From contig NZ_BDCK01000025.1 of NCBI RefSeq assembly GCF_001613465.1, forward strand, positions 48,269 to 112,268: a DNA stretch of 64,000 nt, given 5' to 3'. Within the stretch, counting starts at the first letter, position 1, and each line of letters begins with the position of its first letter. The stretch comes from Nocardia niwae NBRC 108934 = DSM 45340. Its GTDB lineage: Bacteria > Actinomycetota > Actinomycetes > Mycobacteriales > Mycobacteriaceae. Under the pieces are notes generated by a model. The model was given only the letters and a program-made list of their open reading frames with translations. It ran no database searches and was not told where the DNA came from. Of this stretch, positions 8,223 to 22,869 are shown one piece after another. A program made the translations under genes and the position numbers.

Positions 8223-11200
8223 ATGTCGGAGAACACGCAGGCGCCCATGCCCGAGATCGAGGACGTGCTCGCGCTCAGCCCGTTGCAGGAGGGCTTGTTC
8301 TCGCTGGCCAGGCTGGCCGGGGAAGGCGATCTGTACGCCCTGCAGTTCGTCTACGAGATCACCGGCCCGGTGGATGTGGCGCTGCTGCGCCGCAGCGTCG
8401 AGGTGATCCTGCGGCGGCACCCCAACCTGCGCGCCTCGTTCTGGGATCGCGACCTTCCGCGGCCGGTGCAGATCGTGCCCGCCGCCGCGGAGCTGCCATG
8501 GGCCGAACGCGCGATCGACCCGGCCGAGCTCGACGCGGTCATCGCCGCGGAGACCCGGGCGCCGTTCGACCTGGCCCGCGGCCCGCTGCTGCGCGTGCTG
8601 CTGCTGCGGTTGCCCGACGACACACGGCGACTGGTACTCACCGCGCACCACATCCTGCTCGACGGGTGGTCGCTGGGCGTGTTCTTCCGGGAGCTGTTCA
8701 CCCTGTACCAGGTGGGCGCCGCGGCGGACGCGCTGCCCCGGCCCCGGCCCTACCGGGATTACATCGGCTGGCTGTCCGCCCGCGACGACGCCGCCGCGCT
8801 GCGCGCCTGGCGCGACTATCTCGGTGATCTCGATCCGCTCATCCTCGCCGACCGCGGCGACGCGGCGGTCGACACCGTTGTGCCCAGCATCGACACGGTC
8901 ACCCTCGACGCGGCCGACACCAGCCGGTTGACGGCATGGGCCCGGTCCAACGGCCTGACGATGAACACCGTCGTGCAGTACGCCTGGGCGGTGCTCCTCG
9001 GCAGGTTGACCGACCGCCGCGACGTGGTCTTCGGCACCACCGTCTCGGGCCGGCCGGACGAGTTGTCCGGTGTCGAGACCATGATCGGGTTGTTCATCAA
9101 CACCGTCCCCGTCCGCGTGGCGCTAGGCGCCGAGAACGTGGTGCGCGAGTGCGCGCGGCTGCAACGCGAGTCGGCTCCGATGCGCGATCTCGCGTACGTC
9201 AGCCTGTCGGCGATCCAGCGGTCGCTGGGGTCCGGAACCCTGTTCGACACGCTGTTCGTGTTCGAGAACGCGCCCATGTCCGACATCCTGCGCCCCATCG
9301 ACCTGGCGGACGGGGTCCGGGTCGCGCCGATCACGTCGGAGAGCCTGACGCACTATCCGCTCGCGGTGACCTCGTTCGTCTACGAGGGGCAGCTGGTGGT
9401 GACGATCGAGGCGGTCCAGGCGGCGCTGCGCACCCTGTCCGGTCCCGGCATCGGGGCGCGGTTGCTCTCGGTGCTGCGGCAGCTGCCCGCGATCGGCGAG
9501 CGCGGGCCCGACGCACTGGACGTGCTGTTGCCGGGGGAGAGCGCGCGGCCACCGGCGGAGATCACGGCGGACGTGCGTGGCGTCACCGTGTGGGAGCTGT
9601 TCGCGCGCCAAGTGGCCGCCACGCCGGACGCGCTCGCGCTCAGCACCGAGCGCGAGCGCTACACCTATCGCGAATTGGCCGACGCCGCACTCCGAGTCGC
9701 GGGTGAGCTCGCAGCACACGGCGCCGGTCCGGAAGACGTCGTGGCCCTGGCGTTGCCGCGGTCGGCACGGTCGATCGTCGCGATCCTCGCCGTCCTCGCC
9801 ACCGGCGCCGCCTATGTGCCCGTCGATACCGCGCTGCCCGCCGCCCGCATCGAATCGATCCTGCGGCGATCCCGTCCACGCTTGATCCTGGTCGACGATT
9901 CCGCCTCGTCCGTGCTCGGCGCGATCGCGGACGGCTCGCGGGTACTGCGGATGGACGAGATCTCCGAGGACGCAGCGGGGTTCGCGCCGCCGCCCGGACG
10001 AGCCGACCAGTCCGCCTACCTGATCTTCACCTCCGGTTCCACCGGGGAACCCAAAGGCGTCGTTGGTACCCACGCCGCGCTGGCCGCGTACTTCGCCGAC
10101 CACCGCGACCGGGTGTACCGGCCCGCCGTGACGCGGCTCGGGCGGCCACTGCGGATCGCGCACGCCTGGTCGCTCAGCTTCGACGCGTCCTGGCAGCCGC
10201 TGATCGGGTTGCTCGACGGACATGCCGTCCACCTGTTCGACGCCGAGGAAATGCGCGACGCTCGCCGCCTCGTCGACGGCATCGTGCGGCACGGCCTGGA
10301 CATGATCGACACCACACCGTCGATGTTCGCCCAGCTCGCCGCGGCCGGACTGGTCGACGCGGGTACGACGCCGCTGTCGGTGCTCGCGCTCGGCGGCGAG
10401 GCCATCGGGGTGCCGCTGTGGAAGCAGCTGTGCGCGCTGCCCCGCACCGCTGTGCACAACTGCTACGGCCCCACCGAGACGACGGTGGAGGCGGTGGTCG
10501 CCGCGGTAGCCGACGGCGACGCCGACCCGTCCATCGGGGCGCCGGTCACCGGGATGACCGGCTATGTCCTGGATTCGCGGCTGCGGCAGGCGCCGGTCGG
10601 CGTCGTGGGCGAGTTGTATCTCTCCGGCGCGCAGGTCGCCCGCGGCTACATCGGCATGCCGGAGAGCACCGCAGGGCGATTCGTCGCCGATCCGCATCGC
10701 ACCGGCGAACGGATGTACCGGACCGGCGACTTGGTGCGCCGTTTGCCCTCGGGCGATCTGGCCTACGTCGGCCGCGCGGACGACCAGGTGAAAATCCGCG
10801 GCTACCGGATCGAGATCGGTGATATCGAGACGGCGCTGCTGGCCTTGCCGGGCGTGCGGGCCGCCGCGGTGATCGTGGTGCGTCGCGCGGGCGGTCCCAG
10901 CCTGGCCGCATTCGCGGTGGGTGACGGTCTCGACGCGGTGCGGCTGCGCGTGGCGCTGGCCGAGCGGCTGCCCGGGTACATGGTGCCGAACCGGATCCTG
11001 GTCGTGGAACGACTGCCGGTGACCAGCAACGGAAAACTCGACGCTCAGCGGCTCGCGGCGCTGGCCGACGACCGTGCCGCCGGTACCGCAGCCGCGGCAG
11101 CGCCCGCGCGCACCGGCACCGAACACCGCCTCTGCGCCGCGGTGGCCGAGTTGTCCGGCGGTCGGGTTCCGAGCATCGATGACGATCTGATCAGCCTCGG

Positions 11201-12755
11201 CTTGGACAGCATCGTGGCCATCTCGCTGGTGAACCGGCTACGGCGCGACGGCCTCTCGATCAGCCCGAAAGCGGTGCTGAGCGCTTCGACGATCCGCGAG
11301 CTCGCCGCGCGGATCGACGCGGGAGCCCACCGGGAACGCACGACGGCCTCGGAGGGCTACGGGCCGGTCGATCCCACCCCGATCGTGTCGTGGATGCACG
11401 AGTACGGCGGCTACCGCAGGCTCGCCCTCAGCAATCTGCTCGAACTGCCCGACGGCATCGATCAGGACGGGCTGACCGCCGTGCTACAGGCGCTGCTCGA
11501 CGGACACGACATGCTGCGTGCCCGCTTCGTGACAACGCCGTCGGGATACGAACTCCAGACGCGAGCGCCGGGCAGCGTACGCGCGCAGGACATCTTGTCC
11601 CGGGTGGAGGAAAGCGAACACTTCGAGGCGACACTGGCGGCTCGCGGCCGTGCGGTCGCCGACGAGATCGATCCCCGCACGGGTGATCTGGTGCGCGCCG
11701 TGCGGTTCGTCCGGTCCGGCGCCCCTGACGTGCTGCTGCTGACCATCCATCACCTGGCCGTCGACCCGGTCTCCTGGTACGTCATCTCCGCCGACCTCGC
11801 CGCCTCCTGGGCCGAGGTCGCCGCGGGGCGCACGCCGACCCCGGCGGTCGAGCACACCGGCTACCGGCGATGGGCCCGGCTGCTTGGCGCACGGGTCGGC
11901 ACGGAAGCGGTTGCGGCGCAACGCGAGTACTGGGCCCGCCAAGTCGCCGCGCCGGATCCGGTGCTCGGGCGCCGGCTGCCCGACCCGAGAACGGACACCT
12001 GGGCTTCCTACCGGGTCCACCCCGTGCCCACCTCGGCGGCGACCAGCGCGGCGATTCTGGACAACCTCGGCGGCGCCACGGGAGTGCGCGAGTTCTTGCT
12101 CGCCGCGCTGACGATGACGCTGGCGAGCTGGCGTCTGGAACGCGGCCAGGACGCGGCGGCGGGCGCGTACGTCGCGATGGAAGGTCACGGCCGGGAGGAC
12201 GCGGTCCTCGGCGCCGATGTGGACAGCGCGCACACGGTGGGCTGGTTCACCAGCATCGTGCCGGCCAGGCTCGCGGCGGGCGCGGAAAGCGTGGACGTGG
12301 CGACGGCGCTGGCGGATCCGGCTCGTGCCGCCGCGCTGCTCGAACATGTCACGGCGCATCTGGCGGACCTGCCGAACGGCGGTATCGATTACGGCGTGCT
12401 GCGCTATCTCGGCGCAGCGCCCGAACTGGTGGACGCACCGCAGCCACAGGTGTTGTTCGACTATCTGGGCCGGTTCGATCTGGCCGGTGCGGGCCGGCCC
12501 TGGGCGCCGATCCCGGATCTGGCGTTGCACGAATGCCTACCGCTCGTGGCGGAGCCCGACTTCCCGCTGCGCTACGCGCTCGACGTGGTTTCGGCGGTGC
12601 GCACCACCGGGGAGGGGCCGCAGCTGGTCACCATGCTCCGCTGGAGCGAAGCGGTGTTCACCGCGGCGGAGGTCGACCGGCTCGCCGAACTGTGGCGCGA
12701 GGCCGTCGCGGCACTCGAGCGGGCGGTCTCCGCGGTGACCGTCGGCGCCGACTGA
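8223..12755 (+). CDS. nbtD: NRPS, C-A-T-E module (MbtF-like)
   Basis: This protein has 1510 residues. Domains in order: condensation (His-His at 142-143 in H-H-I-L-L-D-G-W-S), adenylation (S-G-S-T-G-E-P-K-G from 604, N-C-Y-G-P-T-E, Y-R-T-G-D-L, N-G-K-L-D), a carrier domain with Ser996 in L-G-L-D-S-I, and a C-terminal domain with epimerisation features (H-H-L-A-V-D-P-V-S-W from 1176; E-G-H-G-R-E; V-G-W-F-T-S-I-V-P). It probably activates the lysine that becomes the terminal cyclic hydroxamate, by analogy with MbtF. The ATG at 8223 is chosen because GGAGG precedes it by 7 nt; an earlier in-frame ATG at 8187 overlaps the nbtC stop but lacks a ribosome site. There is no thioesterase. Confidence 0.88.
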   Translation: MSENTQAPMPEIEDVLALSPLQEGLFSLARLAGEGDLYALQFVYEITGPVDVALLRRSVEVILRRHPNLRASFWDRDLPRPVQIVPAAAELPWAERAIDPAELDAVIAAETRAPFDLARGPLLRVLLLRLPDDTRRLVLTAHHILLDGWSLGVFFRELFTLYQVGAAADALPRPRPYRDYIGWLSARDDAAALRAWRDYLGDLDPLILADRGDAAVDTVVPSIDTVTLDAADTSRLTAWARSNGLTMNTVVQYAWAVLLGRLTDRRDVVFGTTVSGRPDELSGVETMIGLFINTVPVRVALGAENVVRECARLQRESAPMRDLAYVSLSAIQRSLGSGTLFDTLFVFENAPMSDILRPIDLADGVRVAPITSESLTHYPLAVTSFVYEGQLVVTIEAVQAALRTLSGPGIGARLLSVLRQLPAIGERGPDALDVLLPGESARPPAEITADVRGVTVWELFARQVAATPDALALSTERERYTYRELADAALRVAGELAAHGAGPEDVVALALPRSARSIVAILAVLATGAAYVPVDTALPAARIESILRRSRPRLILVDDSASSVLGAIADGSRVLRMDEISEDAAGFAPPPGRADQSAYLIFTSGSTGEPKGVVGTHAALAAYFADHRDRVYRPAVTRLGRPLRIAHAWSLSFDASWQPLIGLLDGHAVHLFDAEEMRDARRLVDGIVRHGLDMIDTTPSMFAQLAAAGLVDAGTTPLSVLALGGEAIGVPLWKQLCALPRTAVHNCYGPTETTVEAVVAAVADGDADPSIGAPVTGMTGYVLDSRLRQAPVGVVGELYLSGAQVARGYIGMPESTAGRFVADPHRTGERMYRTGDLVRRLPSGDLAYVGRADDQVKIRGYRIEIGDIETALLALPGVRAAAVIVVRRAGGPSLAAFAVGDGLDAVRLRVALAERLPGYMVPNRILVVERLPVTSNGKLDAQRLAALADDRAAGTAAAAAPARTGTEHRLCAAVAELSGGRVPSIDDDLISLGLDSIVAISLVNRLRRDGLSISPKAVLSASTIRELAARIDAGAHRERTTASEGYGPVDPTPIVSWMHEYGGYRRLALSNLLELPDGIDQDGLTAVLQALLDGHDMLRARFVTTPSGYELQTRAPGSVRAQDILSRVEESEHFEATLAARGRAVADEIDPRTGDLVRAVRFVRSGAPDVLLLTIHHLAVDPVSWYVISADLAASWAEVAAGRTPTPAVEHTGYRRWARLLGARVGTEAVAAQREYWARQVAAPDPVLGRRLPDPRTDTWASYRVHPVPTSAATSAAILDNLGGATGVREFLLAALTMTLASWRLERGQDAAAGAYVAMEGHGREDAVLGADVDSAHTVGWFTSIVPARLAAGAESVDVATALADPARAAALLEHVTAHLADLPNGGIDYGVLRYLGAAPELVDAPQPQVLFDYLGRFDLAGAGRPWAPIPDLALHECLPLVAEPDFPLRYALDVVSAVRTTGEGPQLVTMLRWSEAVFTAAEVDRLAELWREAVAALERAVSAVTVGAD

Positions 12756-12811
12756 CCGCGATTCCACCAGCCACTCAGCTCCCTTCGAACTCCCAGCCTG
12801 GAGGACCCACC

Positions 12812-17848
<5,037 letters not shown>

Positions 17849-17850
17849 CT

Positions 17851-17888
17851 CGCGGTGAGCCGGTCGCACACCTGACCGGCTCACCGCG
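17851..17888. terminator. Terminator after nbtE
   Basis: A perfect 15-bp stem (17851-17865 with 17874-17888) and an 8-nt loop start 2 bp after the nbtE stop. It should end the nbtA-E transcript and separate it from the DUF6545-like gene 40 bp further on. Confidence 0.88.
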
Positions 17889-17927
17889 ATTGGCGTGGCG
17901 GGCGGCGGCGATTAGGGTCTGATGCCG

Positions 17928-19013
17928 ATGGATTCGGTGCCTGTTTGGATCATGCTCCCGGTCATTCTGGTGGTCGCGGCGATCGCGGCGGGGCGATGGC
18001 TCCTGGTCGCGGACACCTTCACCGATCGCATGATCAACCATGCATGGGCGTGGAATCTCGGTGGCCTGGCGCTGTATATCCTCGCCGCGGCGGCGGGCTT
18101 TCCCGGGCTGGGGCAGCGGCTGTTCCTGTGCTGCGGCTTGATGACCACCGCCATGGTCCTGGTGCTCGCGCAACTGGCCGCGGGCGCGGACGCGGAGGTG
18201 ATGCTGCGCAGGCAGAAAACCTACAGCGTCGTCGCCGCCGTGACTTCGGCGGCGCTGCTGGCGTTTTCACCCGCCGCACACGGTGTGTTGCACGTCGGTC
18301 TCGACGAGATCGTGTGGACGCTCTCCGAGCTTCCTATGGCCGCGAGCGGATACCTCGTCGCACGGGCCAGTTTCCGTGAACTGCGTACCGCCGCTCGTAT
18401 GGCGAAAGAGAAGCTGACGTATTCGGTCCTTTTCATCCTCGCGGCGTACTGGGCGGCGGCGGCACTGCTGACTGTCGTCCGCGCGCTCTGCGGTGTCCCG
18501 CCGAGTCATCCGGGCAACGCTCTGGCGGTCTCGTCGTTCGTCTGCGTGCTCGTCATCGCCACACTCACGGCGATACCGCTGGTGACCGCCTTGTTGGTCC
18601 GAGCGGGGCTGGACCGAGCCGGTCGGCGCTGCCGTCGTCTGCGTCCGCTGTGGTGTGACCTGACCGCCGCGGTCCCGGAAGTCGTCTTGAGCCGCACCGA
18701 CGACGGGGACAGCGGTGCGGCGTCCCGGCTGTATCGGATGACGGTGGAAATCCAGGACGCCCTGTTGCATCTGAAGCCGTATATGCCGTCCCCGGCCGAG
18801 GAGCCGGGAGCCGCCGACGCCGGGCAAGGCATCGGCGACTACGCGCGTCGAGTCGCCTATGCCGTCCGATGCAGAGCCGCCGGACTGCGTCCGGTGGCGC
18901 AGGCCGCCCCGCTCGCCGCCGCGCCGACCGGCGGCCACGATCGGGCCAACGGCCTGCGGCAGTTGCTCGACTTGGCGCTCGAATGGCCGAAAGCGCGCGC
19001 CGATGTAGGTTAG
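17928..19013 (+). CDS. Seven-TM DUF6545/MAB_1171c-like membrane protein, copy 1
   Basis: This 361-residue protein has seven predicted membrane segments over roughly the first 225 residues, then a cytoplasmic tail with R-R-C-R-R-L-R-P-L-W, D-L-T-A-A-V-P-E-V-V-L and L-Y-R-M-T-V-E-I-Q-D-A-L-L-H-L-K-P-Y. These tail motifs are typical of the actinobacterial family I recall as MAB_1171c/DUF6545, whose function is unknown; transporter annotations for it are not supported by a mechanism. The ATG at 17928 is preferred over the one at 17922 because MDSVPV aligns with the MNAVPV start of its paralogue at 25853. It lies between nbtE and nbtF, and its stop codon is inside an iron box for nbtF. Confidence 0.75.
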   Translation: MDSVPVWIMLPVILVVAAIAAGRWLLVADTFTDRMINHAWAWNLGGLALYILAAAAGFPGLGQRLFLCCGLMTTAMVLVLAQLAAGADAEVMLRRQKTYSVVAAVTSAALLAFSPAAHGVLHVGLDEIVWTLSELPMAASGYLVARASFRELRTAARMAKEKLTYSVLFILAAYWAAAALLTVVRALCGVPPSHPGNALAVSSFVCVLVIATLTAIPLVTALLVRAGLDRAGRRCRRLRPLWCDLTAAVPEVVLSRTDDGDSGAASRLYRMTVEIQDALLHLKPYMPSPAEEPGAADAGQGIGDYARRVAYAVRCRAAGLRPVAQAAPLAAAPTGGHDRANGLRQLLDLALEWPKARADVG

Positions 19014-19023
19014 GCAAACCTAT
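19005..19023. promoter_or_regulatory. Iron box 1 upstream of nbtF
   Basis: GTAGGTTAGGCAAACCTAT matches the IdeR consensus at 16 of 19 positions. It overlaps the stop codon of the DUF6545-like gene. Confidence 0.88.
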
Positions 19024-19042
19024 TTAGGCTCGGCTAAGCTAT
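19024..19042. promoter_or_regulatory. Iron box 2 upstream of nbtF, directly abutting box 1
   Basis: TTAGGCTCGGCTAAGCTAT matches the consensus at 15 of 19 positions and starts at the base after box 1, giving a 38-bp double site 54 bp upstream of the nbtF start. This suggests two repressor dimers bind in tandem. Confidence 0.75.
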
Positions 19043-19095
19043 GCCCGGCAGTCTCGGTCCGCCGGTTCCGGCGGCAGGCAAGGAGTGGCAGCGCG

Positions 19096-22000
19096 ATGGA
19101 GTCGACACAGCGTCGGGCAGAGGGAATGGTGGACATCGGCCTGGAGGAGATCCGGGCCGCGGTGGCCGGTCAACTGGGGCTCGACGCCACGGAGATCGCC
19201 GATCACGACGACCTCATCCAACTGGGTCTGGACTCGATCCGCACCATGAAGCTCGCGGGCGGCTGGCGTAAACGCGGCGCGGACATCAATTTCGCCCAAC
19301 TGGCCGCCGATCCCACGGTGGCCTCCTGGCATGGCTTGCTCGGCGCGAAAGACGCGGCAGGCGCTCAGGCGTCCGGCCCGGCCTCGGTCGAGACGGCCGC
19401 CGAGGCAGCGGACGACGACCCCGCGGCGCCCTTTCCCTTGGCCACCATGCAGCACGCGTACTGGATCGGCCGCTCCGACGAGCAAGAACTCGGCGGAGTC
19501 GCGGCGCACCTGTACGTCGAATTCGACGGCGGCCGCATCGATCCCGCACGTCTGGAGCGCGCGGTGGCCGACTTGGTCGCCATGCATCCCATGCTGCGCA
19601 CGAGGTTCCTGCCGGACGGCACACAGCAGACCATGACGGCCCCGGGTCAGCCGGTGTTCGATGTCGTCGACCTGCGCGGCCGGTCGCCGGAGGCGGCCGA
19701 GGCCGCGCTGACCGAGCTGCGCGACCGCAAGACCCATCAGCGCCTGGCCATCGAAGACGGCCAGGCCATCGACGTCACACTCACCCTGCGCGACGGGGAC
19801 CGCAGCCGGTTGCATCTGGACGTCGACATGCTCGCGGGCGATGCCATGAGCTACCGGATCCTGATCTCCGATCTGGCCGAGCTCTACCACGGGACGGCCC
19901 TGCCGGTCCCCGGTTACACCTACCGGCAGCACCGCACCGAGCACCGCGAGGACGTCGCCGCACGCGAGCGCGACCGGCAGTGGTGGCAGCGGCGGATGCC
20001 GGAATTGCCCGGCGCACCGGAGCTTCCCACGGTGCCGGTCAGCGAGCGCACCGATCCGAATCGCACCGTGCGCTACGACCACTGGCTGTCGCCGGAAGCC
20101 AAGCAGCGGTTGCTCGCCGCCGCACACGAGCGCGGCATCACTCCCGCGATGGCGCTGGCGGCGGTGTTCGCCGAGACCATCGGCGGTTGGTCGGCGCAGA
20201 GCCGCTTCTTGCTGAATGTGCCGCTGTTCCATCGCGATCCGGTGCACCCCGACATCGATCGGGTGATCGGCGACTTCACCTCCTCGATCATGCTCGAGGT
20301 CGACGTCACCGACAGCATGTCGGTCACCGATCGCGCCCGCGCGCTGCAACGCAGCATGCACGAAAGCGGCGCCCACACCGCCTACTCCGGGCTCGAGGTG
20401 CTGCGTGATCTGGGCAGGCATCGCGGGGAGCCCGTGCTCGCCCCCGTCGTCTACACCAGCGCGCTGAACCTGGGCGAATTGTTCGCCGACAAGGTCACCG
20501 AGACCTTCGGCGAACCCGTGTGGATCATTTCGCAGGGACCGCAGGTGCTGCTCGACGCGCAGGTCACCGAGGTCCGCGGCGGACTGCTGCTGAACTGGGA
20601 CGTGCGCGCGTCGGCCTTCCCCGAGGGCATGATCGACGCCATGTTCGCTCGATACTGCGCGGCGATCGGGCGGCTCGGCGACGGTGCGGCGGGGTGGAAC
20701 GCGGAGGCCGCCGTGCGGCTGCCGGTGGCTCAGGCCGAAGTGCGGGCCGCGGTCAACGCCACCGACGGCCCAGTCAGTGAGCGTTGCCTGCACCAGGGCT
20801 TCTTCGAACACGCGGCGGCGCATCCCGAGGCGCCCGCCGTGCTGTGGGGTCTGGGCGACCAGCGGGGGATGTGCAGTTACGGGGAACTGGCCGCCCGCGC
20901 GCTGGCCGTGGCGGGCGCGCTACGCGCCGAAGGTGTGCAGCCCGGCGACGCGGTCGCCGTCCAGTTGCCGAAAGGGCCGGACCAGGTGCTTGCGGTGCTC
21001 GGCGTACTCGCGGCCGGAGCGACATACGTGCCGATCGGAATCGATCAACCGACGGGTCGTCGTGCGGAGATTCTCCGCACCGGAGCCGTCGACACGGCAT
21101 TGACCGTCGAGGGCGCAGAGATGGACGCGCCGATCACGTGTGTGTCCATCGACGCCGCCCGCGAACACCCGCAGCCGCTCGCGGCGCCCGTCTATCCGGA
21201 CACCGGCGATATCGCCTACGTGCTGTTCACCTCCGGGTCGACCGGCGTGCCGAAGGGCGTCGAGATACCGCACCGCGGTGCGATGAACACCATCGATGCG
21301 TTGAACGAGTGGTTCGGTGTCGGCGGCGACGATCGCGCGCTGGGATTGTCCGCCCTGGAATTCGATCTTTCGGTCTACGACATCTTCGGTCTGTTCTCGG
21401 TCGGCGGCGCCGTGGTGGCGGTCGATCCGGAGCAACGCGCCGATCCGTCCTCGTGGGTGGAACTGCTACGTACGCATCGCGTTTCGATCCTCAACTGCGT
21501 ACCCAGCATGCTGGACATGATTGTGCAGATAGGCGGTGACCGACTGGGTGATTCGCTGCGCGCGGTCATCCTCGGCGGGGACTGGGTGGGTGCGGACCTG
21601 GCCCGAAGGCTGTCGGCCCAGGTACCGGGCTGCCGGTTCGCCGGCCTCGGCGGCGCGACCGAGACCTCCATTCACACCACCATCTGCGAGGTCGAGGGCG
21701 AGCCGCCCGCGCATTGGGCGACGGTGCCGTTCGGCGTTCCGTTGCGCAACGTCCGATGCCGGGTCGTCGGTCCCGCGGGCCGTGACTGCCCGGACTGGGT
21801 GCCCGGCGAACTATGGGTCGGCGGCGTCTGTGTCGCCGCGGGATACCGCAACGACCCGGAGCGGACCGCGGAGCGTTTCGTCGAACACGACGGTCTCCGC
21901 TGGTACAAGACCGGCGACATGGCCAGGTACTGGCCCGACGGCACCATCGAATTCCTCGGTCGCGCCGACCATCAGGTCCAGATCCGCGGGTACCGGGTGG

Positions 22001-22608
22001 AACTGGGCGAGGTGGAGAGCGCGTTGCGCACGGTGCCCGGCATCCGGCATGCCGTCGCAGCGGTCGTCGGTGCGGGCGCGCCCAAGCTGGTCGCCGCCGT
22101 CGCGGGCGACGTCGCCGAGATCGGCGATATCACCGCGGCGGCCTCGGATCGGTTGCCCGCCTACATGGTGCCCACCCGGGTCGAGCTCCTCGAACAGATG
22201 CCCCTGACCGCCAACGGCAAATTGGACCGCCGCGCCGTGGTCGCCCTCCTCGAACCAGGGAGCGAGCACGATCAGGACACCGCACCTCGCGATGACGTGG
22301 AGGCCGCGCTGGCCGATATCGTCGCGGCCGTCCTGGGCGTCGACGCGATCGGCGTGCACGACGATTTCTTCGGCCGCGGCGGCGATTCCGTCCTCGCCAC
22401 GACCGTGATCGCCCGCGTGCGCGAGTGGCTGCAAGCCGACCACGCGCTGGTCGCGGACCTGTTCGCCACCCGAACCGTCGCGCGGCTCGCGGAGCGGCTG
22501 CAGGAACGCGAAATCCAGCAGGGCGCGGACGGCAGGCTGCCCGCGGTAGCCCGGCTCTACCTCGAGGTGGCATCGATGACGGACGAGGAGATCCTCGCCC
22601 AGACGTGA
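19096..22608 (+). CDS. nbtF: NRPS, ArCP-Cy-A-T (MbtB-like, salicyl-oxazoline forming)
   Basis: This 1170-residue protein starts siderophore assembly. An aryl carrier domain (Ser47 in L-G-L-D-S-I) accepts salicylate. A heterocyclisation domain with the hallmark DxxxxDxxS (D244-M-L-A-G-D249-A-M-S252) joins it to Ser/Thr and closes the oxazoline. An adenylation domain (S-G-S-T-G-V-P-K-G from 713; Y-K-T-G-D-M) and a final carrier domain (Ser1098 in G-G-D-S-V-L) follow. The ATG at 19096 has AAGGAG 10 nt upstream. M. tuberculosis MbtB is longer because it ends in a thioesterase; this protein stops about 70 residues after the carrier serine and has none. The salicyl-AMP ligase needed to load Ser47 is not in the window. 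Confidence 0.93.
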   Translation: MESTQRRAEGMVDIGLEEIRAAVAGQLGLDATEIADHDDLIQLGLDSIRTMKLAGGWRKRGADINFAQLAADPTVASWHGLLGAKDAAGAQASGPASVETAAEAADDDPAAPFPLATMQHAYWIGRSDEQELGGVAAHLYVEFDGGRIDPARLERAVADLVAMHPMLRTRFLPDGTQQTMTAPGQPVFDVVDLRGRSPEAAEAALTELRDRKTHQRLAIEDGQAIDVTLTLRDGDRSRLHLDVDMLAGDAMSYRILISDLAELYHGTALPVPGYTYRQHRTEHREDVAARERDRQWWQRRMPELPGAPELPTVPVSERTDPNRTVRYDHWLSPEAKQRLLAAAHERGITPAMALAAVFAETIGGWSAQSRFLLNVPLFHRDPVHPDIDRVIGDFTSSIMLEVDVTDSMSVTDRARALQRSMHESGAHTAYSGLEVLRDLGRHRGEPVLAPVVYTSALNLGELFADKVTETFGEPVWIISQGPQVLLDAQVTEVRGGLLLNWDVRASAFPEGMIDAMFARYCAAIGRLGDGAAGWNAEAAVRLPVAQAEVRAAVNATDGPVSERCLHQGFFEHAAAHPEAPAVLWGLGDQRGMCSYGELAARALAVAGALRAEGVQPGDAVAVQLPKGPDQVLAVLGVLAAGATYVPIGIDQPTGRRAEILRTGAVDTALTVEGAEMDAPITCVSIDAAREHPQPLAAPVYPDTGDIAYVLFTSGSTGVPKGVEIPHRGAMNTIDALNEWFGVGGDDRALGLSALEFDLSVYDIFGLFSVGGAVVAVDPEQRADPSSWVELLRTHRVSILNCVPSMLDMIVQIGGDRLGDSLRAVILGGDWVGADLARRLSAQVPGCRFAGLGGATETSIHTTICEVEGEPPAHWATVPFGVPLRNVRCRVVGPAGRDCPDWVPGELWVGGVCVAAGYRNDPERTAERFVEHDGLRWYKTGDMARYWPDGTIEFLGRADHQVQIRGYRVELGEVESALRTVPGIRHAVAAVVGAGAPKLVAAVAGDVAEIGDITAAASDRLPAYMVPTRVELLEQMPLTANGKLDRRAVVALLEPGSEHDQDTAPRDDVEAALADIVAAVLGVDAIGVHDDFFGRGGDSVLATTVIARVREWLQADHALVADLFATRTVARLAERLQEREIQQGADGRLPAVARLYLEVASMTDEEILAQT

Positions 22609-22637
22609 AGGGCCCAGCGGTCCCACGAAGCAACCGT

Positions 22638-22662
22638 TCGCGGCCTTACCGAGAGGCCGCGA
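22638..22662. terminator. Terminator after nbtF
   Basis: A 9-bp stem (22638-22646 with 22654-22662) has a 7-nt loop, with further partial pairing outside. It lies 30 bp after the nbtF stop, between convergent nbtF and the lipoprotein gene. Confidence 0.6.
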
Positions 22663-22869
22663 CGGTCGCGGCGAGGCTCGCACTCCGCGCGGCGAAGACG
22701 ACCGCGGTGCGCTCAGATAGCCGGGCAGCCCCGAAATTCGTGCTCCCGGCCGCATTCTCGGGTTCGCCCAGGTCCGTCGTCGCGCCGAAAGGCCCACGTC
22801 ACCCGCCGCCGTCGGCGAGCCTGCCGATCAACTCGCCGACATCATCGCCGACCGCGGCCGGCGCGCCGC

